Under the pieces are notes generated by a model, which worked only from the letters and a program-made list of their open reading frames with translations, had not been told where the DNA came from and searched no databases. Below, piece after piece: positions 30,379 to 45,300 of a stretch of 64,000 bases of DNA. The stretch covers positions 1,205,501-1,269,500 of the forward strand of contig OW028583.1 of the NCBI GenBank assembly GCA_932294295.1, read 5' to 3'. Numbering within the stretch: the first letter of the stretch is position 1; each line of letters begins with the position of its first letter. Position numbers and translations under genes: made by a program. Source of the DNA: Alitta virens (Eukaryota; Annelida; Polychaeta; Phyllodocida; Nereididae).

Positions 30379-33300
30379 GCTACAGGTCTATTATCTAAAT
30401 GACATAAAACATTACACATACCTCTTGAGTTGTTTTCCTTCAATAGCCGTGGTGTTATCTCCGTAAGTGACCTCAATGTCGTTACTGCTGGTGTTTTCAA
30501 GGTCAAACACCAAGAAGCATAAGTCAGGGCTGGAGGAGAAATGAAATTTATTAGATCTAAATTATTCAAATACAAACCAAGTTTTAAACTAATAGACACC
30601 AGTAATAATTTGATGGCCGTTTTGTTTTAAATTTCAAACAGACACCTGTCAGGGATAAAGCATGGTAGTACTTTTAATCAAGCCTATTTCAAAGATTTCT
30701 TGGTACCTAAATGTTACGGATTAAGCAGGGTGTTTCCCTCGCACCATTAACAGTGGATTTTCACGAAAGGTTCTCTGTATTTCCACCAGGTGGCTATGAC
30801 AGAATACTGCAATCCCATTGGCTGAAAGTGTTCCCGCCCTTGACTGTGATTGGCCGAAGCAAAGTGCATCCAAGCAGCAGTATTTTTAGTGCATTTTAAT
30901 GTATATTTGACATCTTATCATTCAATTAATTTTTGTTAATGGCCTGAGAAAGTTATATTTATTGAATCTGTGGGTTATGGTTTTCTATGTCTGAAAAGCA
31001 AAATGAGTAATAAGAGGAAAGGAAAGATTTATGTCTTGCTGAATTTAGGGCTGCTCAATGAAAAGACTATTGACTCTCTACATTCTCTGCTTCCCAATTA
31101 AATTCTCTAGTCTTCTGCGATTTCAAGACGTCCTGGGTTCGATTCCCAAGTGCAGTAATCTTCCTTTTCACAGAGATATTACACAAACATTAAAATAATT
31201 TCTAGTAGTATAGATCTATCCTACGACACGACATCTAAAGTGCTTGAAAACGGTTGGGTCTGACAGTATGACATCACATGACACAGCACCACACCAATTA
31301 CAGACAATAACAGAGATATGTCACTTCCCCATCTCTTGAAAATGAATTACAATCAATTACAACACGACGTACTTCTCATGAGGTAGGACTTGCCACTTCT
31401 GAAAGACTATCGAGGGCTGGATTTCCGTTATCAAAGCGATGGAACATTGTCGGCAAAAGCCGTCCTCCAATCCTGGCCCTCCGCTGTACTGGACCTTTAA
31501 TAGGGCTTCCAATATCTGAAAATCAAATACAACAAAAGATATAAGAGCTGTTCCATTTATAGTGTGGGGTGGGGGTGGACAGGAAGGTTTTTGAAAAAGG
31601 GGGCTCTCCAAAAGAGAAAAAGAGGGGGAGGAGGTGGTTGACCAATATTTTATTAATATATCCTAATGTAGAAAAATGAAGGGGGAAGGTCTGCCAAAAA
31701 ACAAAAAGCGGGTGACTAAAAAATTTCTTGCTGCAGATGAAGATTTTCTCTCTCTACATTTTTAAATCTTTACTATATTTTAGTTATCCATTTTTAATTT
31801 GACTTATTTATATTTATGTTTTACTATGAATTTACGACTTTAAGTATATCTTATAAACGAAATATTCGGACATCAACGTATCATTCTTATTCTTAACCTC
31901 CGGTTGAAAATCAAGCGATAAAATTATTCTATTCTATAATATTCCTGATCAGATAATTTATTTGATTCAATTTGAATTTTGACAAGCATCATTGTTCATT
32001 CCATTCAAGTGTCATGGTAATTCTATTCTATTATATTATGTTCTATTCCATACAATTGCGATCAAAGGTATACACAGTAATTGGAAATTAATATATATAT
32101 ATATAATATGTATAATGTTTTATTGATGTTTTCGAATCATGGTGAGATACATTCGTCATACACAATAAACAAATACTACAAATTGAACAACTATTTTAAC
32201 AATACATTCAATTTCAAGTATGATAACGAGCACAATTAAATTATTCATTATATTAATTGATAAGTAACTATGTGATTTAGTAATAGTTTCTAATACTAGG
32301 TACAAATATTAATAATTAGTTGATTAAAGTCTTTGCAGTACAGAATTTAAATTCTATTCTATTCTATTCCATTCTATTCTATTCTATTCCAGTTCCTAGA
32401 AATATAAGATATCGTTAATTTTACTTACCACAGCTTCAGAGTCATCTTCAATATCTGAATCGGCAAGTTCCGTTGCAAACCAGCGTTTTGCTCTTGTGAC
32501 GGGGCTAAGCCCTGGTCCCTCTGTAAGTATATCACATGAATCAACATCAAGTCCATATACATACCTTTAACAAAAGCGGAAAAAGTGAGGTATAGCGGAC
32601 CCACATTTATGACCATATTTAGCCTATCACGTCAAAATGCTTGAATTTAATGTATGACGTCACAAACGGCAGTTTTCTTATAGCGCAGTTTATCTGCTCT
32701 CTTTTACCCCGCTACTATACACCAAATGTTATTCTACTTGTGCTGGAACTTAAAACTTTTAAAAAAGAAATTATATATTTCGTATTTCATTGACTCCAAA
32801 TATGGTCATAAATTTGGGAAGGCTATACTGCACTAAACCCAAATTGATTCCTCCACTCATACATAAATTGTGTCTTCCAGATATTAGAGACACTCAGACT
32901 GACCTTGTTCAGTCGGCAAGAAATCAGAAGTTCCGTGAATGTGAACAGTAAACGTCGCTTGGCCATTGACCGCTAGAGGGAGCTGCGACTTGAGACTTTC
33001 CGAGTCCCACTCAAACACTTTGCTCAACAGATCTACAACAGAAAAATATAAATATTAATTAATTGGCGTTTCCATGTATCATGAGGTTAATAGGTTTAAC
33101 AAGCCCCTGTCACCTCATGAATAAGACGGATAATTATCAACTATAAAAGGGTACACAATATTTTTGGCAAAAAAGTTAAATTTCCCGTCATAGCGATAGA
33201 TGTCTTCAATATCTGCCTTAGATAGCCAATCTCAAATGTAGATATTTTAATGTTTTATTTTGATAAAATGTTTCTGGAGTTCTGACTTTTCAATCAACTT

Positions 33301-36300
33301 CAACTTCAGATCATATTTACTAAGGGCTGTTCCATTTAAAAGTGTGAGGTGGGGGCGGACAGGAAGCTTTTCGAATTAGGCGGTGATGAGGGGGAGGGGG
33401 TGCTCCAAGAGAAAAAGAGGGGGACGGAGGGTGGATGACCAGTATTTCCTTAATATCTTAATTTAAAAAAAGATGGAGTAGCAGGGGTTTAAAAAAAAAA
33501 AAAAGTGGGGGTCTTTCAAATGGAACAGCATTAATTAGACAATTCAGACTCTGCATGCAACGCCATACCTGGTTGTATTTTTGAGTCGAGAGTAATATCA
33601 ATCATCTCAATGGGTTGTTTGCCGATGTTGGTGACTGTTACTGAGCATTCACAACTGCAAGAGAAAAATTATTACATTTGATTCAATAAAAGACACAAAA
33701 TAAAGCTCTAATTGCTGTATAAAGAATTAATACTACTACGATTTAAGTTATGCCGTTCAAGCGATCATGTGATTTTAGAATCATCATAGCTGACAGTTGA
33801 AGTGCTGTGTAATATTATTACCAATTAAAAACAAGAGCCACATTGTACTTATCGTGATCTAACTTACAATTAACTTAATCGTTGCTTCTACAATGAACCA
33901 ATGGGGAGAAAAACTACCAGATAAAACACAATTAGATGACATCATCATTTAATGTACATCACAAATAGATGACATCATCATTTAATGTACATAAAAATGA
34001 CATCACAAAATAGATATCATCAAACAATAGTTATCTGCTTTGGTACCAGTGACATCTGGTGGTATCTTTGCTTTCCATTCAAAAACAGTGAGGGCTGTGC
34101 CATTTAAAAAAGGGGGGGGGGGAGGGGGAGGGGGGAGCTGAAAGTTTTTAGACCCCCTGATATCCCCCTCGGCCTTTTTTCTCTACATTAAGATATTAAG
34201 AAAATACTTGTCAAATACCCCCCTCCCCCGATATCAGTTTTCCCCAGACCCCCTAGGAGTGGAGTCCTAATATCTGAAAAATCTTCAGGTTCCCCCCCCC
34301 CCCCTCTATTTTTAAATGGAACAGCCCTTAAATAATCGTTCTTGTAAGAATATTTTCCAAACAAGAAATGCGACTTTCAGACTATACTCACTCTTGTCCA
34401 GCATAAATGTTAGCATTGGCAGACGTAACGGCAGACGCCGAATCAGCTAAACTGGAGAAGCTAATAGCTTTTGGAAGACTAGTAGACAATGATAATTGGG
34501 GTAACGCTCCTACGACTCGCACGGTGTAATTATCCTCCTTGATATGTGGCAGAATCCGCAGTCGACAGTTGCTCTTGACGCCAAACACACAGATTGTGTA
34601 ACCTGCAAGATAATATGTTACAAAATTTGGAATGTCTCAAAAAGCATCTCGTCCTAGGATGTTGAGCAAGATTCATGCTTGAACAGGCCTACACTAGGGT
34701 GTAGTTGTAAAGTCTGTTGTGTGAAAACATTTCACAATGAACAGAAATGATACCGATTTATATAGGTCAAACCCAAACATTCAAAAAGATAAAAACACCT
34801 CTTCGTAACAATTAACTCCCAATTGACTATCTCTTCAATGACAATTTTTGCATTGTAATTATTATCGTTATGGCAATCTGTAATCGTCACAAGTTTGGCA
34901 TGTCAATATGAGTGGAAAGCACACATATATTCATTCATAGAACATCACGAACATCAGCGACTGCTTACCTAAGACATTGAGGTCGCCCGCTTTCTTGGCC
35001 ATGCCGTGTAACTTGACTGGAATGGGACCTGACTCGGCCGGTAGGGACATCGTAGTAGGGTATGCTTCAAATTCCGCCCCTTCTGCCATCAAACACTGTC
35101 AATAAAAACAATGATATGCAATAGTGGATTTTCACGGAAGGTTCTCTGTATTTCCACCAGATGGCCAAAACAGAATACTGCAAGTCTATTGGCTGAAAAC
35201 GTTCCCGCCCTTGGCTGTAATTGGCTGAAGCAAAGTGCACCCTAGCAGCAGTATTTCTAGTGCATTTTAATGTATATTTGACACTTTATCATTTAGTTAA
35301 TGTTTGTTAATTTTCTGAGAAAGTCACATTTATGGAATCAGTTAGTTATTACCTACTGTGTCTGAAAAGCAAAATGAGTATTAGAGGAGAGGAATGTTTT
35401 ATGTCCTGCTGAATTCAAGGCTGTTCAGTGAAAAGACTCTATTGCATTCCGTAATATATACCTGATAAAAGGATGGTCCTCAACGGCCTTTTAATTGAAT
35501 AAGTGGTTTTCCTCAATTAGGGAATTAGCGCATTTTACATAGTAGTAGTAGACGTCTACTGACCACAACTTCTGGGTCCAAATCAAACAATACCTTGTAT
35601 CACTCTACTGTAGATAAATTTGTTATGGTGTTAATTCGGAATTCCGTAATCTTGCACAGCCTTTGTTGTATCACCAATTACTCCGTGACAACCACATTAC
35701 GTAGACAGACAGACAGAACGTATTTATTTGAACATAAACTTTCTATTTACATAAACAAAAATTATCAAGGAAAACTGGTTATATTATGGTCATTCACTAA
35801 GGCCAAAAGCCGCTGACGTGCATGCCACCGATGAGCCATTTGGTGTTATAACATATGAATATTGGCTACATATGGAAGGAACGTCATAGTAAGGATTGCA
35901 ATTGCTACAAGCAGGACTGAGTACCAAATTGTTACCTATATTTACATTAATTGTTTTCAATTCAAGTTCATAACATAACAGTTTGGATTGACATCTACCC
36001 TTTTTAGATAGAATGACATTTTGGGTGGTGGGTTTTGTATGAAAATTAGAATTATAATCCCTTCGTACCACAGTTATATTCAGTAAAATCCAGATCAAAT
36101 GTCAGGTAAGACTTTGTTTAATTTTAGAATTTGATAACTTTTAGAGCTCTATTAGAATGAATGAAAACAGTTGAGCAGTTTAGCTAGGGTTTGGGAGAAT
36201 CTTATCTAGCAGCAGTCCACCAAAAGACAAAATTAATCGTGATTCTGCCATGCCTTCAGCAAACAGAAAAGTACCACAATTTTAGCTTCATGGAGTTCCT

Positions 36301-39300
36301 ACCTATAAGTTCCAATGAATTTACCAAGACTTACCAAGTTCGTAACTTTTAGCTCTAGGGGCATGGGGTTGATGACCTGAAGAGCTACATCACAGATTTC
36401 TCCTTCCACCCAGTGGAAATCTGAAGGAAAGTCACAAAAAACAGAATTCAATGCAAAAAACAGATCAATTCAATTCAATGCAAATCTCATAACTATTCAA
36501 TTCAATCAACCTCTCTACTAAAATAAAAAAAGCAAAAAAAAGCATTATGCAAAAACCTTAACAAACATAGTACTGCTTATGCAGCAAACCCTCAGTGAAC
36601 ACATGTAAACAATGATGTTTAAGAATGCCCGTAAGATTTACTGGCCAACTTCCAGGCACTCAGCCGGAATGGTATCTTATAATATTGGGATAAAGTTAAA
36701 ATATGACCGCAAAAACAAGTTAACGTTTATTATGGACCCCATACACATCTTAATTATGCTGAATTTGTAAAAATACAACACCTACCCATTTTAGAACTAT
36801 CTTTCTTTTCGCGTGACCCACTCAAGACCAGCGGAGAGTAGATAAAAGGACTGCTGTGCGCTTCAAGGTGACTGTCCCTGCTGCGGAACTCAACTGGTCG
36901 CAAATGAGGGGCTCGGCTTTGTAGCCGTAAGCATCTGCAAAAATAATTATTCATAAAAATGAAACTATAGCAAGTGTGACATGAATGATGTGTTTTCTTC
37001 TTCCAAGCTACTTTTTGTCACCAGAGGGAGCTATCTGTAACTGCCCCCAAACCATAGTTTAGTTACACATGCATACAATGAGTCATTAAGTGCATTTGAT
37101 GACGTTGCATTTAGATGACATCATTAAATAAATGTAGGCTCATTTACTTAGCGCTCCCTCTATCGGTATAATAGTTCCCCATTTGAGACTCAGACGGTAC
37201 TGAAATACAACACCGAGATACATTACTGTGTTACAACAATGTACATATTATTATCAACATTGTGCTCTTGTACAGTCAAGTTCATGAATTTCATTCCGTT
37301 TTTAAGATCTAAATTTGAATATTTTCCGACCTGCTAGAAGTGAAAAAAACCTCATTTTATAAGACTCGTCCAAGTCTTAAAAGTTTTAAACAGTTTCGCA
37401 ACTTTATAAGTTAAGCGTGAAACACCCACCTTACAATTGGGATTCTAGTAAGAGGAACAGGGGGTAAAATAACCCCGTTATCTAATGCCAGGGCGAAGGG
37501 GGTACCCTCGCATTTCACCGTATAAGACTCCAACACGCTGGCCATCTCAAGTTTTTCATTGTTGGACAAATGGTCGAACATCACATGGAACAGGAGGGTG
37601 AGATGTCTGGAAAAGAAATATTGATGTAGAGAGAAGTTAGGTTAATATTGCATTAGTATTACTTAACAAGAATATTCTTTTTAAAAAAAAGAATAGATTC
37701 CTGGTGTTGTGTATAGAGTGCTAGCAGCACTAGGCCTACAATGTAAACACTTTAATACATAGGGAAATCCTGCCAAAACGGTTTTAACTTGTGCTTTAAA
37801 TGGCACACCATTAGAACCGCGATACAAAAGCACAACTCACAAACCAAATTTGGTGAAGATCTGACCATTAGAAGCTGAGAAAAATTCGATTATAGTACAA
37901 ATTCAGGCCTCGCCAAACCCCCCTCCCTGCCTACGCTGCCTACGCTGCTGCTGCGTTGACCCATATATTTTCAGGCCTCAGACCGTTCGTTCGTAAATAT
38001 ACCTGGTCTGTCATAGAACATAGTATGATAGTACTATACTTGTTGAAGGCCTAGGCCCAGGTATAAAAATGCATTTGTATTATATTATATGGCTAGCAGA
38101 AATCCTGGCTTCTTTTTGGCAGAGACTAAGAGCTGAGCAATATCAAAATAATAATGGTCAGTGAGGAATCCCACAAAACTCTATGTTGGATGAAACACCA
38201 TCCACCATTCTTACATTCTCCACTCAGCTGTTCAACATACACAACAGCCATCCAACATACTTAGCAGCTCTCCAATATACTCTGTTGCTGGACAACCTAC
38301 ACCCATGCTGGATGAAAATGAAGCATTCTGATTGGATATCGCAGCTGAGTGGAGAATATGGCACCATATACTGCATGTCTATATTGTACGGTATATTTGT
38401 TTGATAAAAATATCTAAGAGTGAAATCTTGCAACTACATTACCATAGATATTAAGCATTAAAGTATAACATCAAAATTTTTGATGAGAATGGACTTCCGA
38501 ACGCTAAGCTCATAATCTTACAGACCAGCCGTAAAATGCAATGAAATCCGAGCTACAAAACACAAGAGAACTAAGAATTCCGAGAGACACTCACCTGACA
38601 GCTATAGCAGGGTTACCCATTCTTCTCGCAGAGTAAATCAATTCATGCAAGACTCGCAGTTGAACCAACGGCCATCCAAAATACTGATCTGGAGAAGAAT
38701 AAAAAGAATGGATTCTTTGTCGTTTTCCATAAAATTTCTCCAGTTTATAGATATACAGTTAGTTTCATTAAAAGCGGACAGTCCAATAGTGGATTTTCAC
38801 GGAAGGTTCTCTGTATTTCCACCAGGTGGCTACGACAGAATACTGCAATTCTATTGGCTGAAAAAGTTCCCGCCCTTGACTCTGATTGGCTGAAGCAAAG
38901 TGCATCCTAGAATTTTATGCATTTTAATGTATATTTGGCATCTTATCATTTAGTGGATTTCTGTTATTTCCCTGAGAATTATATTTATGGAATCAGTTAT
39001 TACCTACTACGTCTGAAAAGCAAAATGAGTAATAAGAGGAGAGGAAAGAATTTTGTCTTGCTGAATTCAGGGCTGCTTAGTGAAAAGACTCTAATGAAAC
39101 TAGACAAAGCTGTCATAGCTGGCTACTCAAATTGTATCTAAAAGTACATAGTTATGATATATTAGATTAATTTCTTACATTTACCGAGGTTTATATTTTT
39201 CTGGTGATAGATGTAAGCCGATTATTAGCTACAGAAGTGGACAGAAGCAGCTGGCTTTAGCATGTTTAGACCACAGCCAGGTACAGGTTGCTACAGACAG

Positions 39301-42300
39301 CTAGAGTTGACTGTTTTTTATGAAACTAACTGTACAGGTGAACAAATCTGGCTTTACAAGTCATGTTATTTACACAATATACCGGAAGATGCTACAAACA
39401 TTTTCATATTGAATAAATGATGATTATTCATTATGATAATTGAGTTGAAACACAAATTAAATGGAAAAAATTCACATTCAGCAATAATTGATTCCACATA
39501 CTGAAATTGCAAAAGCACCCTTACATTCTCTGGTTTCAGTCAAAAATTAAATATTTGCTAAATTTTTCTTGCAATAATTAAAGTGTCATATTACTGAAAT
39601 ATCCTATTTAGTTCTATACTTGTGAGATTCGGTTTTCATGGATGCTCAACTTTCCTTTCACTGGTCTGGTAGACTTGTAGTGTAGTGTACTTTTGTTCTT
39701 ATAAATATTACGTCTTATAATACTTGACACATGTATAATTCTTGTTTAATATGTAGACATCAAATAAAACTTTTACATATGTACACGTATTATAAAAAAA
39801 AACAAAAAAAAACAAGGTGGTTCTTCATCTGTTAGATGTGTTCGTAAATAGGAAATGCAAGGAATGGCAGCAGATTTTTTGGTTGGTATCACTGGAGAGT
39901 GAAAACTAAACATTTGCATTTTATTCTTGGTTGTATTAAGTCCAGATAAGTTGTGTACACATACAGGGTGGATTATAAAAGAAATAGCACCAGATTCTTT
40001 GGTATCATTTGAGAGTGAAAACTAAACGTTTGCATTTTATTCTTGGTTGTATAACAGAGTGGATTATACAAGAAATAGCACCAGATTCTTCGGTATCATT
40101 TGAGAGTGAAAACTAAACATTTGCATTTTATTCTTAGATGTATAACATAGTGGATTATACAAGAAATAGCACCAGATTATTTGGTATCATTTGAGAGTGA
40201 AAACTAAACGTTTGCATTTTATTCTTGGTTGTATAACAGAGTGGATTATACAAGAAATAGCACCAGATTCTTTGGTATCATTTGAGAGTGAAAACTAAAC
40301 GTTTGCATTTTATTCTTAGATGTAACGAATTCTGGGAAGTTACTTCCTACTTACCATGCGGAATATCTTTGGGATCAAGTGACAGCTTAAAACCATCCAG
40401 CGTTTGTAGCAGCAACTGATAGCACTGCAACCAGCTGGGACCGAGGTTCTGGGGGGACACGCACTGCATCGCGGCAACTCTTTTGAAGAACGCTGACTTT
40501 CTGTGCATCCCCACAAGACCGTATAGCTGAGACAGGGTGCTAAATCTTTGAATCTGTCAGGGAAAAATGTATATGTACAATTAATTAATTAATCAGTACT
40601 AAGCATTATGTATCACCCTAAGGAAATATCATCTCAAGATAAGAACACTTCGCCGGATCACAAAATTCATTCAACATGAAGTCCCATGATAACATTGATA
40701 TCAAGCAAACTTGATCAATATTAAGACCACAGTACATCGTATTTCAGTTAAATTCCACCAGGGGTCACTGTGAATGGTAGTGTGTAAATATTCCACCAGG
40801 TGGAGTACAGGCATAATATTCACTATACAAAAATCCTTTGGTTTCTTATTCAAATGTTGCCACTTGGAACGACTACAGTACTATTTATGAAACAAATTAT
40901 CCGTAAACAAGGATATCTTGTTACTCCATTATAGCCATTATTAGAGTGAATAGTACTTAATTAAAATTTAGAAGAAAAATTATTCAATAAATACCTTTTC
41001 CTCCTCAGTCAGAGGCAAACTGATGAAGACAATATTTTGCAGGAATTCTGAAGCTTCTAAATATTTCTGAAACAACAAAAAAGAACAAAACATCATGACA
41101 TGTTACACAATTTGCATTCATGGCGAAACTCATAGATTAGCATAAATGATTCTAATCAAAGATATATGCATCTTGATGATATAAGCTTGGATGAATGAAC
41201 TAGTTCATGCAAGATATAAGTACCCAGCATTAACCGGTATCAAAGTCAGAACCTAATTATAATTTCATGACCACAAGTTAATCACTTAAGTATCTCTAAA
41301 ATCAGGAATAGCCTAAACATACCCACTGATATCTGCTGCACAAATGGCATACACAGCTTTAAGAAAAAACTCAAAAAGCATCGAAATTTGTAAAGCGCTA
41401 GTTTCAGACATCTGCTCATCAGCGCTATGTACATGTGTTATTCAGGATAGTATAAGTTAAAGAGATTATTATTATTATTAAGTATTTAATTCTCTCTAAC
41501 ACAAATTCTAATGCATCTTGTGTAGTGCCAATGACAAACCAAGGTAGGCAGCAGCAGCAGCAACCTCATCTCCTAGCACTTGGCAGCAGGAGGGGGGGGG
41601 GGGTCCCCCTTAAGCTCAACTGCTAGAGGAGCTGGGTAAACTGCTGTTGAAACACAAAATGTAAATCTACATGCTAATTAATAATTAATAATAAAAGTGT
41701 TGTCACTTCATTAGTTTTTTTAATGGTTTCTGGATTATATATTTATTGTTTTGGGGGGAGGAAAGGGGGGGGGGGGGGTTCTCCTTGTCTCATTGATTAA
41801 GTGTCAGTTTCATATATTTCAAATATACCATTTGATTTTTATCATGCTACCACTTCAGAAAACCTAAGAAACCTTGTGATAGTCTATCACATTGCAAGGA
41901 ACTGTAAACACAAGTGTCATCTTGACATATAACAAAGACTTTAACAAGGCATTCGATTGCCCCTATAAACATGCAGTGCCCATAATGTTCAAACACAACA
42001 CACTAAAGAAGTTTGCAGACTCTAAAAAGGCTTCTGATTGTCTGATTACCTACCTAGACACAACAATACGTTGCTAACTGCATTCAATTATACTTAACCT
42101 CTTCATGTAACTTAAGAAAGCCCTTTGACTGTCTGTGATACAATAGGCTATCTGTTAACAATAGGACAGCAGGGATCTTAAGAAAGTGTTAGAGAGTGTC
42201 AATTTCTTAAAAGTCATTGTCCCTATTGTTCACTCCCAGCATGCACTGCAACAATGCACAGATCTTTGAGACAATTGATTTTTAAGTTAAGGACCTCTAG

Positions 42301-45300
42301 GAGTTTATTCATTAAGTTCTATTGTTTTGTAAGAAGATCTTAGGACCCCCTATTGTTAAGTTTGCCTAATAAAGAAGACCAGTAATCATTACTAAACATT
42401 GTCACTTACTGATGAATATGAAATTATGTCAAAATATATTAAATTATGCCAAAATATATATAAAATTTATATATGCTTTTATTGACACAGTAATATCATA
42501 CATGATACATTTGTCAAAAATAACAGAAAAAAACGTGTACTTAGTCTACTTCTACTCACTATTTCTATATTCAATATATATATACATGGTATAAAAGCTA
42601 AAGGTATACATTATCAGTGGATTATCTATACTATAATATAGTCATACCACTGATTTGACACTTGAACTGAACTATATCTACTCCAGAAAGTTTCAAAGCC
42701 AAACTTATAAATCATCTTTGTAAGAAATATTATTACTAAATTTCATTTTAGCATATTTTTATGTATACATTTCTATGATAACTTTTTTTAATTTGTTGTA
42801 TTTTATCATAATTTTATAATGGTTTTAAATTTTCTCCATGTAATGCGATTCAGAGCATTTTATTACAAAATAAATAATAATAATTATTATTATACCCGAT
42901 AAATAATTATTATTATACCAGATATATTTTAGAAGCTTTAAGATTTCAATGCAGATTTAAACTGTACCTAATATATCGAAAGATTCTATATATGGGTGTA
43001 ATTTAAAACCTGTCAGTGGCTATATATTTCTTAGCGAACGCAATACATGAATCATTTGATTTATATTATATAATTTCTGGAAAGTCAGTTACTTGCAGGT
43101 AATCAAAACTGAACAGTATTTAATGTGTGGGAAAAGTATACTTTTTTTGTAACCGCTGTGGATAAAAACACCTAATTAAAGTCATGCCATTGTAAGTGGA
43201 TACCTTTCGTTGTAAAGCTGTAAGCAATATGCAAGAATGGGTTAAATGAATTATTTGATCAGATTTACCTCACAATTAATGCAAGGCAAAGTGTATGCAC
43301 AATCCCTTTACATTTATAATACAAATATACATTCAGAAAGTTAAAGAAAAAATTAAAAAATTGTCTGATGCGTTACATAGTATTGGGAAAGCAAAAGCTG
43401 ACGAAAGTGAATGTAGATATAGGTTGACCAAATATTTACCACTATCGAACCTTGAGGTGTGAGACTTGGGACTCACAAGTGATGTTAATGGCGTTTTAAA
43501 GCATGCTAACCTTCCATCTCCTCTCAGTTCAGAGACTAGTGGTGGATATTTAGAACAGGGACGTTTAATTTGAGATCTAACTGTGACAGAGTGAGCACGA
43601 TTTACCAAAACTGGAAGAGGGATATCATTTCTAATATCTTCAAATGACTTTACGTACTTCCCAAACAATGTTCTGTCTTGTAAGTACTGCAAAGATGTTT
43701 AAATAAAAACCCACACTAGTTGAAGTGATGATGTATTGTATATACACTCAACCTCGTTAATCCGAAACACTTCGGTTCCCAAGGCATTCATTTGGATTAA
43801 TGCGGGATTCGAAATAATGATTCGACTGCACCAGTGTTCCTTTTACTTAAATCATAAATGAACCGTATCTGTTTTCAGAGAATAACCCCATTGCAGAATG
43901 AACACACAAACACAAAAACAGCCAAACTTTTCTCGTAACATACATTGCTTGTTTATTATGAACAAATCCTGACACCTACTCGAGTTGTTAAATAACGTAA
44001 GCTAATTGTTAAATACCGCTACGATCTAAATTATGTACATATTTACAAACAGAATAATCACACAAGTTTAATGAATGAGAAGATATCATGTCATGTCAAT
44101 ATAAATAACGTCAAATATCACCGATGTACAATCCACAAAAATACCGTCTTTAACATGTTTTGTATGATGTACGTAAAATTAATTGCATGGAACACATTTG
44201 TGATAATTATTAGTCCTCAGATCATAATACAATAACCATAATTTTAATTTACATCTAAAATTAAAAGTAATACAACTTAAAGAAAGTTATCCTGATACTG
44301 AATTTTACATAAAATCAAATAATATTTTTTAGATTTTTGTTGTTTTTGTTTTACAACCTTTTTCACACAATATCTGTACAAATGCATGATCGTTAATAAT
44401 CATATCATAAATAGACTAAATTTCCTTAAAATTGTCAATGTACATCTCAATAAACACAGATCAAATAGAATGATAACACTTCGTATAATATCACAATTTT
44501 TACAAGTGACAAGGCACAAAAGTCCCAGCTGGTGATAAAAAAAAAACCTACCAATAAAATGTTCAATTATGCAAGAAAATAATAATAATAAGACAATACA
44601 TTTTGTATAAGCAAATTACCCTCACAATCAGCACTACAATAAACTCTTTGGGACGGCAATCTTAAAATTTGAAAGCCTAGAGATAAAATGCTAATCATTC
44701 TAAAATGTCAAATGACTATGCACAAAAAAGAAAAAAGTGAAAATAACATCATTACAGCATAGCTTCAGACATTAGTAAAATTTTCTGCAGTACTGTACAC
44801 AACCATGGCATCTTGGAACGTTTTAAAATATTACATTCAACAACACAAAAGTGTTCCGTGTGGAAAGGTTTAAAACTATTACCCTTTCTCAAAATCTGAT
44901 CAGTAAGTGATTAAGTTAAAAATTACATTCAGGCAATTTGGCTGGACAATAAATTATAATTGAATACATGTATATCATATGAAAGAAGTTCACAGGTTCA
45001 ATATGGCAAGAACCCATTAAAAATGTTTTACTGTTAGATATACTATATGTACAATTCAAAACACCGGCATTATACTTGTCAGCATTGATGATATCAACGG
45101 AAAATCAAGGATTTAGTTTCAAGTGAATTGACCTTGAGACATTTCAACCATTAAGCAATGTAACCATGACGACTTATCATTCATTCTAAAAGGAATGTAA
45201 ATTTGATAATCATTAAAAACAGTCTGTAAATGTTAAAAATCAATTAGCGTGATACAAGACTTAGTGGCGAGCATTCCAACGGATGCATCTTAGGACGATT

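Noticed and set aside
31095..31165. Possible tRNA gene
   Set aside because: The B-box is good but no acceptor stem, anticodon arm or A-box can be assembled; treated as a SINE fragment. The same applies to the B-box-like words near 21260 and 58185.
43333..43692. 119-codon minus-strand frame in the TRAPPC9 large intron
   Set aside because: No recognisable domain, no matching splice phase with TRAPPC9 or the homeobox gene, ordinary intron composition. Could be a fragment of an unknown element, but unsupported.
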